64,000 nucleotides of DNA, taken from positions 1 through 64,000 of the forward strand of contig NZ_AOIJ01000040.1 in NCBI RefSeq assembly GCF_000337175.1, written 5' to 3'. Under the pieces are notes generated by a model. It worked only from the letters and a program-made list of their open reading frames with translations, made no database searches and was not told the DNA's origin. This document shows positions 17,018 to 26,102 of this stretch, piece by piece. The translations under genes and the position numbers were made by a program. Position 1 is the first letter of the stretch. Every line of letters starts with the position of its first letter. This DNA comes from Natrinema gari JCM 14663. Its GTDB lineage: Archaea; Halobacteriota; Halobacteria; Halobacteriales; Natrialbaceae.

Positions 17018-17467
17018 ATGCAGGGCTTGCGCTGGCTGCGAATGAGTGAGGACGAAATGAACGACTTCCTCGGTCGAGGCGGAACAGGCGTCATTTCGTT
17101 CGCTACGGAACCGGACGAACCGCCCGTCTCCATCCCCGTCTCGTACGGGTTCAGTGCGGAGGTCGAGCGGTTCTACTTTCGTCTCTCCTTTCCACGGGAG
17201 AGCAGAAAAGATGACCTCATAGACCGGCACGTCTCCTTCGTTACGCACGGCGAGATCGACAATAGATGGCGAAGCGTCGTCGCCACTGGACAACTCTCAG
17301 ACGTTTCCGATGCGCCGTACGAATCCGCCGAAATACAGGGGATGTGGTCGATCGAAATTCCGCTCGTCGACATTTTCGAGCGACCGCCGCGGGAAACGAC
17401 GTTCCGGTATTTCAGCCTCGAGCCGGCGACCATGACGGGACGGAAAGAAACGAAGACCGACCCGTAG
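17018..17467 (+). CDS. Pyridoxamine 5'-phosphate oxidase-family flavin-binding protein
   Basis: 149 residues. Split-barrel FMN-binding fold: LGRGGTGVISFATEPDEPPVSIPVSYGFSAEVERFYFRL, then HVSFVTHG and WRSVVATGQL. This is the flavin-nucleotide-binding group common in haloarchaea, not true PdxH. A similar protein is at 25482. The substrate is unknown. It stands alone with TTTTTATG about 30 bases before the start. Confidence 0.85.
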   Translation: MQGLRWLRMSEDEMNDFLGRGGTGVISFATEPDEPPVSIPVSYGFSAEVERFYFRLSFPRESRKDDLIDRHVSFVTHGEIDNRWRSVVATGQLSDVSDAPYESAEIQGMWSIEIPLVDIFERPPRETTFRYFSLEPATMTGRKETKTDP

Positions 17468-17711
17468 CGACGGGACACAGCGAGACGTCTGCCGGATTGA
17501 GGAGAGGCCTGACGACGGGAGCACCGATCGATATCGCACACGAACGCCGGCGTGTGCGGACGACCACGGACTCCCGATCGTCGACTCAGAATATGCGTTT
17601 CGGACGAGTCCGGGTATCCGTCGTGCGTGTCCCCGCCGTTGTCGTGCGAAGATGTCGACGATCAGAGGGCTACCTCGGATCGACGTCACCACTGTTCCGA
17701 CGGACAGCGGC

Positions 17712-17900
17712 CTACTCCCAGAACGACGCGTTCCCCAGGCAGTAGAGAAACGCCACCCACCCGGTGAAGAGACCGGCGAGTATCACCAGGAAATCCGCCA
17801 ACTTCGTCCCGAAAACGAAGTCGTATCCGATACCGATCGTCAGGAGACCCAACGCAATGCCGATCAAAATATGGCACCGACGTTCTGTCTGCGGTTCCAT
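17712..17900 (-). CDS. Small two-helix membrane protein
   Basis: 62 residues from MEPQTERRCHILIG. Two hydrophobic helices, IGIALGLLTIGIGYDF and FLVILAGLFTGWVAFLYCLG, separated by a short charged loop, ending ASFWE. Start chosen at the Met before the first helix. The composition and helix spacing support a real small membrane protein. No family recognised. Confidence 0.55.
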   Translation of the reverse strand: MEPQTERRCHILIGIALGLLTIGIGYDFVFGTKLADFLVILAGLFTGWVAFLYCLGNASFWE

Positions 17901-18127
17901 ACACTGCTCTATCACGCTTCGCCACAAATAGTGTACTCGTTAACATGTTGTCTGTCAGTGATCCCATCACGATTCGAGGCGGCGTCTCCACCCCACGGAG
18001 AGAGCGTCGGCGGTCACGTCGCCGCCGCGGAATCAGACGACATGTGCATCGTTCGCCGTCCGGAATCGCCCGGACTCGAGGCTCTCGAACCCCACAGCGC
18101 TATTGCGTCGTGAGCTGTACGGGCCCT

Positions 18128-18772
18128 ATGCGACCGATACGAACCCTGCTGCTCGGAGCTGGTGGCCTGCTTGCACTGTGGATCGGCTGGGGGGCGTACG
18201 TCAGCCACACGACCGAACGCGTTCCGTCGGAGACGCTGGCTCGCTTCGACGGCGTCGAGGTTCGTCGCTATCCACGGACGGTCCGCGCCGAAACGACGGC
18301 GCCGGACGATAGAACGGCGTTCAGACGACTCTTTTACTACCTCTCGGGCGCGAACGCGCGTGGCGAAGAGGTGGCGATGACCGCGCCGGTGACGACCCGC
18401 GGCGAGTCGATTTCGATGACCGCACCCGTCCGAACGGGGTCCGAGAGCGACGACGTGCGGATGGCCTTTTACCTCCCGTCGACGTACACGCCCGACACCG
18501 CCCCGACCCCGACTAACTCCGACGTTCGACTCGTCGTCGAACCGCCGCGAACGACCGCAGTGCGCCGCTTTTCGTGGTACGCGACGGACAAGCGCGTCGA
18601 CCGGGAGCGGAGCCGACTGCTCGAGCACCTCTCACAGCGGGGCCTCGAGACGCGCGGCGAGCCGACGCTGCTCCAGTACAACGATCCGTGGACGCCGCCG
18701 TTCATGCGAACGAACGAGATCGAAGTCGCTCTCGAGGACGTTCCGGCGCGGGTTCGTCGTCCGACGCCGTAA
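18128..18772 (+). CDS. SOUL family heme-binding protein
   Basis: 214 residues. An N-terminal hydrophobic helix (about 5-22) anchors it or acts as a signal. The SOUL domain follows: VEVRRYPRTVRAE, FRRLFYYLSGANARGEEVAMTAPV, ISMTAPVRT, DVRMAFYLPSTYTPDTAPTP, and the C-terminal YNDPWTPPFMRTNEIEV. Family members bind heme and are widespread in haloarchaea. Start at 18128, since the longer frame is unrelated. It is convergent with the usp gene at 18788. Confidence 0.92.
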   Translation: MRPIRTLLLGAGGLLALWIGWGAYVSHTTERVPSETLARFDGVEVRRYPRTVRAETTAPDDRTAFRRLFYYLSGANARGEEVAMTAPVTTRGESISMTAPVRTGSESDDVRMAFYLPSTYTPDTAPTPTNSDVRLVVEPPRTTAVRRFSWYATDKRVDRERSRLLEHLSQRGLETRGEPTLLQYNDPWTPPFMRTNEIEVALEDVPARVRRPTP

Positions 18773-18787
18773 TCGGGGCCCGATCCG

Positions 18788-19228
18788 TCACCGAACGATC
18801 GTTACCGGGACCGGGGCTCGCCGTGCGACGGTTTCGGCCACGCTGCCGAGCAAAAGTCGGGCGACGCCGGAGCGGCCGTGGCTCCCCATGACGATGTGGT
18901 CGACGTCGTTCTCCGCGGCGAACTCGAGGATCGTTCGGGCGGTCGGGCCGGTGTCGACCGCGGTTTCGAGGACGGTGGTTTCGAGACCACCCGCGTCGTC
19001 GGCTCGGTCGCGGGCCCGCTCGCCGAGGGCTTTGCCGCGTTCGACGGCCCGGGCGTGGGTTTGCGCGTCGTAGTAGCCGCCGCCTCCGTAATCGCTGTAC
19101 ACCCCTTCCATCGGGTCGACGACGTGCAACGTCGTGATCGTCGCTCCGCCGTGATTCGAAACCGCGTGGTCGAATGCGGCCCAGGATTGGGGTGAGCCGT
19201 CGATCGGGACGAGGACGTGCATTCCCAT
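18788..19228 (-). CDS. Universal stress protein (UspA)
   Basis: 146 residues, one domain. HVLVPIDGSPQSWAAFDHAV at the start and GSHGRSGVARLLLGSVAETVARRAPVPVTIV at the end, with an intact ATP-binding loop. A Tyr/Gly-rich loop (YSDYGGGGYYD) sits in the middle. It is the first of a run of seven usp genes up to 24214 that point in both directions. Confidence 0.92.
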   Translation of the reverse strand: MGMHVLVPIDGSPQSWAAFDHAVSNHGGATITTLHVVDPMEGVYSDYGGGGYYDAQTHARAVERGKALGERARDRADDAGGLETTVLETAVDTGPTARTILEFAAENDVDHIVMGSHGRSGVARLLLGSVAETVARRAPVPVTIVR

Positions 19229-19300
19229 ACCGGAGGAACGTCCCGATCGGACAAGAACCTCGCCCGGACCCAGCGAGACGCTCGGTGCGCGACCGGACCG

Positions 19301-19384
19301 ATAGTAGCAATTGAAACGAGTTATACACTGATCGCAACGCTGTCATGCGATCAGGTGTGCAATGACGTTCAGTTACTATGATAG
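19301..19384 (+). repeat. 84-bp MITE-like repeat, copy 1
   Basis: About 89 percent identical by eye to the reverse complement of 46081-46164. The ends form imperfect terminal inverted repeats (AGTAGCAATTGAAACG at the left; the complement of the right end reads TAGTAACTGAACG). An inner dyad, ACACTGATCGCA / TGCGATCAGGTGT around 19325-19358, can fold into a hairpin. No coding potential. It lies between two divergent usp genes. Confidence 0.8.
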
Positions 19385-19391
19385 TCCTCGC

Positions 19392-19811
19392 TCACGCGGT
19401 TAACACTGGCCGATCCGCCGATCGGACGATACGTTCGGCTGCGCTGCCGATCCGTTCGGTCCGCGCGTGGCTCTGTCCTTGATAGCCGATCACGATGAGA
19501 TCGGCATCGAGTGCGTCAGCGGCACTGAGCGTTTCCTCCCAGGGACGACCGTGGCAGACATCCCACGTACACTCGATGCCGGCGTTGTCCGCGCGGTTGC
19601 CTAACTCTTTGAGCATCGCCTGCCCCTGTTCCTCGAGTTGGTTGAGCACGATCGCCGTACTACTCAACGCTGGCTCCCCGTACCGGTGAGTCTCTACGCA
19701 GTACAGCGCGTGCACGCGAGCGTCGTACCGATCTGCGAGCGCCAGGGCGTGTTCGACGGCGCGGTTCGCGGGATCGCTTCCGTCGGTCGGAACGAGAATC
19801 GTATCGTACAT
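19392..19811 (-). CDS. Universal stress protein (UspA)
   Basis: 139 residues from MYDTILVPTDGSDPANRAVEHAL. The final loop reads GYQGQSHARTERIGSAAERIVRSADRPVLT. The G-x2-G-x9-G-S ATP loop is altered (GYQGQSHARTERIGS), so nucleotide binding may differ from the neighbouring copies. Start at the MYDTIL Met, shared with the next gene. The two are adjacent paralogues in the same direction. Confidence 0.88.
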   Translation of the reverse strand: MYDTILVPTDGSDPANRAVEHALALADRYDARVHALYCVETHRYGEPALSSTAIVLNQLEEQGQAMLKELGNRADNAGIECTWDVCHGRPWEETLSAADALDADLIVIGYQGQSHARTERIGSAAERIVRSADRPVLTA

Positions 19812-19877
19812 CGAACCACGCTGACGCACACCGGTGCCGGTGATATACCTTTCACCGCGACCGTTGACACGTTCCGA

Positions 19878-20288
19878 TCAGGCCGTGATCACCGGCCGCC
19901 CAGTGTTCCGAACGACCCGTTCGGCGATACTGCCGAGCTGTTGGGCGGGGCCCGACCCCAATCCGCGGTTGCCGAGCACGACGAGATCCGCCTCGATAGC
20001 CGCGGCATAGGCGTCGATTTCCTCGTCCGGCCGTCCCCGTCGTATTTCGGACGAGACATCGATGTCCGATCGCGCGGCAACGTCGTCGAGAATCTCTTCG
20101 CCACGTTCCTCGAGGTCGTCGAGAGCACCATCGGATTCGGATAGGATCGCTTGCCCGTACCGCGTCGTATCGACGACGTAGATCGCGTGGAAGTCGGCGT
20201 CGAACGACGAGGCGAGATCGATCGCGTGGTCGATCGCGCGGTTTGCGGCGTCGCTTCCGTCCGTTGCTGCGAGGATCGTGTCGTACAT
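19878..20288 (-). CDS. Universal stress protein (UspA)
   Basis: 136 residues from MYDTILAATDGSDAANRAIDHAID. The ATP loop is GNRGLGSGPAQQLGSIAERVV. It is 66 bases upstream of the copy at 19392 and shares its MYDTIL start and RYG..ILSES motif, so the two arose by tandem duplication. Divergent from the two-domain usp at 20484, with a shared 195-base promoter region. Confidence 0.9.
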   Translation of the reverse strand: MYDTILAATDGSDAANRAIDHAIDLASSFDADFHAIYVVDTTRYGQAILSESDGALDDLEERGEEILDDVAARSDIDVSSEIRRGRPDEEIDAYAAAIEADLVVLGNRGLGSGPAQQLGSIAERVVRNTGRPVITA

Positions 20289-20483
20289 CGTCGTACTGCC
20301 CTCACACCAGGGCCGGATATATAGCTTACAGCGGGCAACGACCGTCCACTCCCCATCCGTCCCTTCCGATGAGTGCACCGCACGGTTCGCTGGCTGACTC
20401 GAGCCCGGTCGGGTCGTTGCTGGCGACGGTCCCGTCTCGCCCGCTGGCGAAGAACGAAGACCGTGGGTATCGAAGGACGGGGC

Positions 20484-21365
20484 ATGTACGATCGGATTCT
20501 GATCGCCGTCGACGGGAGTGACGAGGCCACGCGGGCGGCGGAACGCGGGCTCGCGTTCGCTCGTGCCGTCGACGCGACCGTCGACGTCTTGTACGTCGTC
20601 GAGCGGAAGTCGCTCCGTCTCTCGCGATCCGCCGACGAGAAGACGCGACTCCACGAACGCGGCGACGCCGCGCTCGCGGAAATCGAGACGCTCGCGTCTT
20701 CGATCGGCCAGCCAGTGACAACGACACTGATGGAGGGAACGCCCGCGGAGAAGATCGCCGACTCCGCGGCCGAGCGAGATGCGGACCTGATCGTCGTCGG
20801 CAGACAGGGGCTAACGGGGCTCGGCAAGCGACTCCTCGGCGGCGTCACGGAGCGACTGCTCCGCCGAAGCGACGTGCCCGTGTTCGTCGTCCCGACGGGT
20901 GCCGCGGACGCGACGACCGACTACTCGGACCTGCTCGTCCCCACCGACGGAAGCGATACCGCAACGCTCGCTACCGAACACGGTGCCGCGGTCGCACGGC
21001 AGTACGGATCGACCGTCCACGTCCTCAACGTCGTCGATCTGCAGGCTGCGGGCGGTGCGTTCGATGTCGGTGGGCTCGAGCGGGACTTCGTCGATCGACT
21101 CGAGGCGGACGGCGAGGCGGTCGTCGAGGACGCGGCGACGGAGATCGGTCCCGTCGCGCCTGCCGTCACGACCGATGTCGTGCGGACGACATCCTTCGAC
21201 GGCGTCGCGGCCGGCATCCGCGAGTACGTCGCCGATGCCGATATCGACCTCATCGTCATGGGGGCACGCGGGCGGTCGAATCTCGGTCGCCGCGTCCTCG
21301 GCAGCGTCACCACGACGCTCGTTCGGAGCGTCGACGTTCCCATCCTGGTCGCGACGCAGTCGTAG
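20484..21365 (+). CDS. Two-domain universal stress protein
   Basis: 293 residues, two UspA domains in tandem. Domain 1 starts MYDRILIAVDGSDEATRAA and ends GRQGLTGLGKRLLGGVTERLLRRSDVPVFVV. Domain 2 starts DLLVPTDGSDTATLATEH and ends GARGRSNLGRRVLGSVTTTLVRSVDVPILVA. Both ATP loops look intact. Start chosen at the Met that opens domain 1; the 37 residues before it in the same frame are unrelated. Confidence 0.92.
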   Translation: MYDRILIAVDGSDEATRAAERGLAFARAVDATVDVLYVVERKSLRLSRSADEKTRLHERGDAALAEIETLASSIGQPVTTTLMEGTPAEKIADSAAERDADLIVVGRQGLTGLGKRLLGGVTERLLRRSDVPVFVVPTGAADATTDYSDLLVPTDGSDTATLATEHGAAVARQYGSTVHVLNVVDLQAAGGAFDVGGLERDFVDRLEADGEAVVEDAATEIGPVAPAVTTDVVRTTSFDGVAAGIREYVADADIDLIVMGARGRSNLGRRVLGSVTTTLVRSVDVPILVATQS

Positions 21366-21407
21366 TCCCCGACTCGCCGTGTCGTCCGTGCAATCGCCAG
21401 CCGATGC

Positions 21408-21965
21408 TCACGAGTCGGCCGCGAGATCGCCGAGTACCCGATCCCCGAACGCGAGTACCAGAAGCGCACCGACCAGATCGAAGCCGAGGTCGAGGGCGGT
21501 GTCTTTCGGCCCGTACGAGACGAGGACCGGCTCGAGCCCGAGCCGATTCGCCGCGGAGTGAACGGCGTACTCGAGGAGTTCCCAGAGGACCCCGGAACAG
21601 ACGACGACGGCGACAACCCGGGGCCCGGGATCGCGACCGCGGTGGCGACTGAGCGCGAACACGGCACCAGCCAAGATCGACGATGAGTGGGTATGCGTGA
21701 GGTGGTCCCACCACCACACGTCGTCGTACGGACCGAGCATGCCGACGGCGTGGGTGACCATTCCGAGACGCACGTACAGACGCTGCCACGGACGGAGTTC
21801 GATATCGTACGCTCGTTCGGCGAGATCCGGCAGACACGTTCCGATCGCCGCGACGACGGCGTTTACGACCGCACCCGGGTCACGCCGTCGTACGCCGACG
21901 ACGAACACCGCAAGCAACGTATACCGGAGGCCGCGCTGTGCCGTGCGCTCGGCCGATGCTGTCAT
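21408..21965 (-). CDS. DUF2238/YjdF-like membrane protein
   Basis: 185 residues, about five hydrophobic segments. The central PYDDVWWWDHLTHTHSSSILAG and the later GVLWELLEYAVH recall YjdF/DUF2238 proteins, which carry the same D-HLxH and WE-xE motifs in membrane helices. The function of that family is not known. It lies between two divergently facing usp genes. Start as given; MTASAERTAQRG is a typical cytoplasmic N-terminus. Confidence 0.75.
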   Translation of the reverse strand: MTASAERTAQRGLRYTLLAVFVVGVRRRDPGAVVNAVVAAIGTCLPDLAERAYDIELRPWQRLYVRLGMVTHAVGMLGPYDDVWWWDHLTHTHSSSILAGAVFALSRHRGRDPGPRVVAVVVCSGVLWELLEYAVHSAANRLGLEPVLVSYGPKDTALDLGFDLVGALLVLAFGDRVLGDLAADS

Positions 21966-22127
21966 CGTTTCAATTCGTAGTGGCTATGCGGTACACATAG
22001 GCGTATCGGCCTGTGACCCCGTCACGGTCGTGTCTCTTTGACGCGATGGTCGAGGCCGACCACGAACGGTCCCACGTGTCGGTCGTCACCCCCTACAGTT
22101 AATCAGCGAGCGGATGAAGGGACGGCT

Positions 22128-23048
22128 ATGTCACCGGCGCTCGATGCGATCGATTCGGTTCTCCTGCCGACGGACGGCAGCGACGGCGCTCTCGCGGGGG
22201 CGAAACGCGGCGTCGATCTCGCCGCGATGGCCGATGCGACCGTTCACGTCCTTTCGGTCATCGAGACGTCGACGATCGATGGCGTCTCGTCCGCTCTCGA
22301 GTCGGCGTCGGCCGTCGACGAGAAGCGGGCCGCGCTCGAGGCCGATGCCGAGGCGGCCGTCGAGTCCGTCGCGGCGATGGCCCGGAACCGAAACCCGGGA
22401 CTCGAGGTCACGACGACGACGGAACGGGGAACGCCGTTCCGGGTCATCCACCGCTACGTCGACGCGCGGGACATCGACGCGATCGCGATGGGGACGAAAG
22501 GCCGGACGGGGCTCACGCGCGTCGTTCTCGGGAGCGTCACCGAAAACGTCCTCCGGACCGTCGGCGTCCCGGTGCTCGTCGTACCGCCGGCGGCGGGTGA
22601 GTCGCGGCTTACCGAGAGCACCGTCGAGAACGTGCTCTTGCCGACGGACGGGAGCGACGGGGCGGCGGTCGCCGTCGACTGGGGGACCACGCTCGCGGCA
22701 GCCTTCGATGCGATGGTGCACGCGATTTACTCGGTCGAGACGAGTCGCTTCCCGCCGCAAATGAACCCCAGTGAGATGCTATCCGAACTCGAGCGACCTG
22801 GCGAGGAGGCGCTGCAGGAAGTCCGCGACCACACGCGAGAGCGCGGCGTCAGTCTCGCGGGCACCATCGCAACGGGGCCGCCGGCAAGGGCCATTCTGGA
22901 CTACGCCGCCGACAACGAGATCGATCTCATCACGATGGGGACCCATGGCCGTTCCGGGTTCGAACGCCACTTCCTCGGAAGCGTAACGGAAACTGTCGTC
23001 CGGAACGCCGAGCGACCGGTCGTTTGCGTTCCGATGAGCGGCGAGTGA
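22128..23048 (+). CDS. Two-domain universal stress protein
   Basis: 306 residues. Domain 1: SVLLPTDGSDGALAGAKRG to GTKGRTGLTRVVLGSVTENVLRTVGVPVLVV. Domain 2: NVLLPTDGSDGAAVAVDWG to GTHGRSGFERHFLGSVTETVVRNAERPVVCV. Both ATP loops are present. Start at MSPALDAIDS, 90 bases inside the longest frame. The next usp begins 104 bases downstream. Confidence 0.92.
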   Translation: MSPALDAIDSVLLPTDGSDGALAGAKRGVDLAAMADATVHVLSVIETSTIDGVSSALESASAVDEKRAALEADAEAAVESVAAMARNRNPGLEVTTTTERGTPFRVIHRYVDARDIDAIAMGTKGRTGLTRVVLGSVTENVLRTVGVPVLVVPPAAGESRLTESTVENVLLPTDGSDGAAVAVDWGTTLAAAFDAMVHAIYSVETSRFPPQMNPSEMLSELERPGEEALQEVRDHTRERGVSLAGTIATGPPARAILDYAADNEIDLITMGTHGRSGFERHFLGSVTETVVRNAERPVVCVPMSGE

Positions 23049-23152
23049 GAGACGCCATCCCGGAACTCGGCCGGCAGTACACGATCCCGTCGATAGCTTC
23101 CGGAGATTCACAGCCTCACGGTATTATGTCGCTGGATGGCGTGACACTGCAT

Positions 23153-23578
23153 ATGGGTGACCGCCTCCTCGTTCCGTACGATGGGTCCGAACCGGCGACC
23201 GACGCACTCGAGTACGCCCTCGAAACGTTCCCCGACGCGGATGTCGTCGCCCTGTACGTCGTCCCCGTTCCGGACGGGTACTGGGGAGCGTTTCAGGACG
23301 CCGACGAACGGGGTCCCGATGTCGACCAGGCCCACGATATCGGGCGCAATATCATCAATGAAGCAACCCAACTCGCCGCGGACCACGACCGCGATATCGA
23401 AACCGAAATCGAGACCGGGAAACCCGATCACGAGATCATCAAGCTGGCGGAGACGGAAGCGTACGAGGCGATCGTCATCGGAAGCCACGGCCGCGAGGGA
23501 ATTTCACGTATCCTGCTCGGAAGTGTCGCCGAAAACGTCGTCCGCCGGTCGCCGATCCCCGTCACCATCGTCCGGTAG
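23153..23578 (+). CDS. Universal stress protein (UspA)
   Basis: 141 residues from MGDRLLVPYDGSEPATDALEYALETFPDADVVALYVV. The ATP loop is GSHGREGISRILLGSVAENVVRRSPIPVTIV. It is very close to the protein at 14565 in length and sequence. In-frame Met codons at 23126 and 23024 exist, but family members begin at the residues just before LLVPYDGS. Confidence 0.9.
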   Translation: MGDRLLVPYDGSEPATDALEYALETFPDADVVALYVVPVPDGYWGAFQDADERGPDVDQAHDIGRNIINEATQLAADHDRDIETEIETGKPDHEIIKLAETEAYEAIVIGSHGREGISRILLGSVAENVVRRSPIPVTIVR

Positions 23579-23764
23579 CGTCGATTCCGGTTCGGACGGC
23601 CGCCGGGGCGAGCGTGATCGAGGGATCGGGACCACGATGACGATCTCGACTGGCTGGCGATACCGTGTTACAGGCAACAGCCCTCATCTGCAGCGTTCAT
23701 ACGGCCCCGTTCGGCTCGAGGTGCCCGGATAGTATTTTGAGACTCCGCGAGGTATGCCAGTTCG

Positions 23765-24214
23765 ATGACTCGGCACCTACTGGTTCCCGTTGACGGATCG
23801 CCGCTGTCCAAACGAGCACTGGAGTTCGCGTTCGAGGAATTCGACGCCGTCGCGATCGTCGCGTTCCACGTTCTCGATCCCACTGATCCCGGGTACAGTT
23901 CTCCGACCGATGTCACCGTCAAAACCGAACCGCCCCGTGGCTCCGACGAGTGGCACGAGCGGGCGACCGAAGAGGAAGAGCGGATCTTCGACGACGCGCG
24001 CGAACTGGCGAGCGACTACGGCGGCGAGTTCGAGACCGAAACCGCAGTCGGGGCGCCCGCTCGCGAAATCGTCGACTACGCCGACGAGAACGAGATCGAT
24101 CACATCGTCATGGGCAGCCACGGACGAACGGGCACAACCCGACTGCTGCTCGGCAGCGTGGCCGAAATGGTCGTCCGCCGATCGCCGGTCTCCGTTACGG
24201 TCGTCCGCGACTGA
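23765..24214 (+). CDS. Universal stress protein (UspA)
   Basis: 149 residues from MTRHLLVPVDGSPLSKRALEFAFEEFDAVAIVAFHVLDPTDPGY. The ATP loop is GSHGRTGTTRLLLGSVAEMVVRRSPVSVTVV. It is the last of the usp run. It has a longer middle insertion (KTEPPRGSDEWHERATEEEERIF) than its neighbours. Confidence 0.92.
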   Translation: MTRHLLVPVDGSPLSKRALEFAFEEFDAVAIVAFHVLDPTDPGYSSPTDVTVKTEPPRGSDEWHERATEEEERIFDDARELASDYGGEFETETAVGAPAREIVDYADENEIDHIVMGSHGRTGTTRLLLGSVAEMVVRRSPVSVTVVRD

Positions 24215-24306
24215 ACCAGTCGGCCGTCGTCGCCCGCCCAGCGATCGGTTTCTACGCCGCTCACGAGCCGCCGGCGATCGCTGTCGACGCCCTCCCGACC
24301 GTGGCG

Positions 24307-24903
24307 TCAGCCGGGCAAAAACAGGTTCAGAACCGCGACGACGAGTCCCGCAAGCCCCATCCTGACGCCGGCGATGATCCAGTTCTGTTTCGATATCGAG
24401 CCGAGATACGCACCGAACGTAAAGAGCACGGCGACGCCGACGCCGATGGCGAGCAGCGTCGCCTCGAGCATGGAGATAATGCCCTGACCGAGAAACGGTC
24501 CCAGCGGCAGGAGGATGCCGATGAGCGGGCCGATCCCGCTCGCGATCGCGTTGATCTTGCGAGCGCCCGCTCGCCGCCGCTGGACCGTCGTGTCCTCGAG
24601 ATCGGTCAGCATCGCTCGCTCGAGCTCGAGCAGTTCGGCCTGTTTCTCGGCGCGTTCGATCTCCCAGACGCTCCAGACGCCCGACGTACCCAGTCCGACA
24701 GCCGCGCCGAGGCCGATCGTGATCACGGTGAGACCGTCGGTCACGCCCGACAGATACGCGCCGACGACGACGCCGATGCTCGTCAGCGTCCCGTCGAACC
24801 CGTTGGAAATGAAGTACCGCCGCGAGATCGATCTGACCTCCTCGTCCGCGAGGAGACCGCGGGTGGCATCGAGGCGGTCGCGGAGCGACGGCACGTCGCT
24901 CAC
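24307..24903 (-). CDS. VIT1/CCC1-like iron or manganese transporter
   Basis: 198 residues. SISRRYFISNGFDGTLTSIGVVVGAYLSG is the VIT1/CCC1 signature first helix pair, with the FDG motif. Three more hydrophobic segments follow around 70, 120-150 and 175-195. Family members move Fe2+ or Mn2+ out of the cytosol. It is translationally coupled: the upstream DUF211 gene ends at 24900, inside its start region. The central cytosolic stretch is shorter than in plant VIT1. Confidence 0.82.
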   Translation of the reverse strand: MSDVPSLRDRLDATRGLLADEEVRSISRRYFISNGFDGTLTSIGVVVGAYLSGVTDGLTVITIGLGAAVGLGTSGVWSVWEIERAEKQAELLELERAMLTDLEDTTVQRRRAGARKINAIASGIGPLIGILLPLGPFLGQGIISMLEATLLAIGVGVAVLFTFGAYLGSISKQNWIIAGVRMGLAGLVVAVLNLFLPG

Positions 24904-25193
24904 CGATCCTGAGGCGTGCCGCGCTGTTCGACGAGACGCTCGCCGCAGACGACTTGGTCGATCGAGTGCACTGTCCCGCCGAGGTCGGTGATGGCCTCCT
25001 CGAGCGCGGCCACGTCGATCGCGTCGCCTTCGATCGTGAATTTGAGGTTTTGGACCTCACGGTCGGTCTCGACTAGCACGGCGTTGACGCCGGCAACACC
25101 CGCACAGTCGGCCGCTGCGTCGGCGAACTCGAGAACGTCCGGCTCCTGTGGCTTCATCACATCGAGGACGAGGCGTCTGATCGCGGCGGTCAT
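24900..25193 (-). CDS. DUF211 protein
   Basis: 97 residues, the size of DUF211 ferredoxin-like-fold proteins found in archaea. AIRRLVLDVMKPQEPDVLEFA at the start, then AVLVETDREVQNLKFTIEGD and IDQVVCGERLVE. Start at MTAAIRR (25193); the longer frame is unrelated. It overlaps the VIT1-like gene by four bases, so they are one operon. A link to metal or stress handling is inferred only from this coupling. Confidence 0.88.
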   Translation of the reverse strand: MTAAIRRLVLDVMKPQEPDVLEFADAAADCAGVAGVNAVLVETDREVQNLKFTIEGDAIDVAALEEAITDLGGTVHSIDQVVCGERLVEQRGTPQDR

Positions 25194-25481
25194 GATGTGG
25201 TCGGTCGACGTCGACGGCCTTAGTGTCAGGGGACGGTTCCTGGACCGGGACACGATGTGGGCCACCACTGGCTCTCAAGCGGGTTCGCTCGAGCCTCGAG
25301 CCTTTCGACTCGGGAAACCGGTCCCGACCGCCTGGCACTCCGTTCGGGAGGTCGTGGCTGTAGCGCGACGGGGTGCCCGCGGTCACCGGGGACCTGCGGT
25401 TCGGCGGCTATCAGTGGCGCTGAATGACAGGCGAGGCCGATAGACGAATTATATCCCGTGGTGCTGTAGTCCGGCACACGG

Positions 25482-25964
25482 ATGACGATCGATGAACTCG
25501 GCGGCTACGGCATGGAACAGATGGACGAGGAAGCGGTAACGAAATTCCTCACGCTCCAAAGCCATGGCGTTCTCGGACTCCCCACGGAGAACGGCCCCTA
25601 TCTCCTTCCGATGTCGTATGGCTTTGACGGGGACTCGCGGCTCTACTTTTGGTACGTCGTCGGGTCCCAGAGCCGGAAAGCAGCCCTCTCCGATCAGGCG
25701 ACGACCGCCAGCTTTCTCGTGTACAGAGCCGAGATGTTTCACTGGCGAAGCGTCCTCCTGACGGGAACGATTCGACGCCTCCCCGAAGAGGACCGGGAAA
25801 CGCTACCGGAGTCACGAACCCCGGCTTGGCGGCCGGAAGTGATCGAAACGGCGAGCGAGACGGAAGCGACTCGCTTGTACGAGTTCCGAATCGACGACCG
25901 GACGGGCGTGAGACACGACCTGCAGGCACCGTCGTACGACCAGCGCTCGAGCAGGGACGAGTAA
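25482..25964 (+). CDS. Pyridoxamine 5'-phosphate oxidase-family flavin-binding protein
   Basis: 160 residues. LQSHGVLGLPTENGPYLLPMSYGFDGDSRLYFWYV and FHWRSVLLTGTIRRL fit the split-barrel flavin-binding fold, as does the protein at 17018. The last 25 residues are charged. TATA-like GAATTATATC lies about 35 bases before the start. Substrate unknown. Confidence 0.85.
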   Translation: MTIDELGGYGMEQMDEEAVTKFLTLQSHGVLGLPTENGPYLLPMSYGFDGDSRLYFWYVVGSQSRKAALSDQATTASFLVYRAEMFHWRSVLLTGTIRRLPEEDRETLPESRTPAWRPEVIETASETEATRLYEFRIDDRTGVRHDLQAPSYDQRSSRDE

Positions 25965-26102
25965 GAGTTGGTGGGACTCCGATTTCCGTCCCTTCCGAAT
26001 GCCAGGTCCTGTCACATGGGGGGAGGGGTAAATCGTCCTTCGGCGGGTTCGCCGTTCGGTGGACACGAGATCGCCCTCGACGCTTTTGACGGTCGCGACG
26101 GG

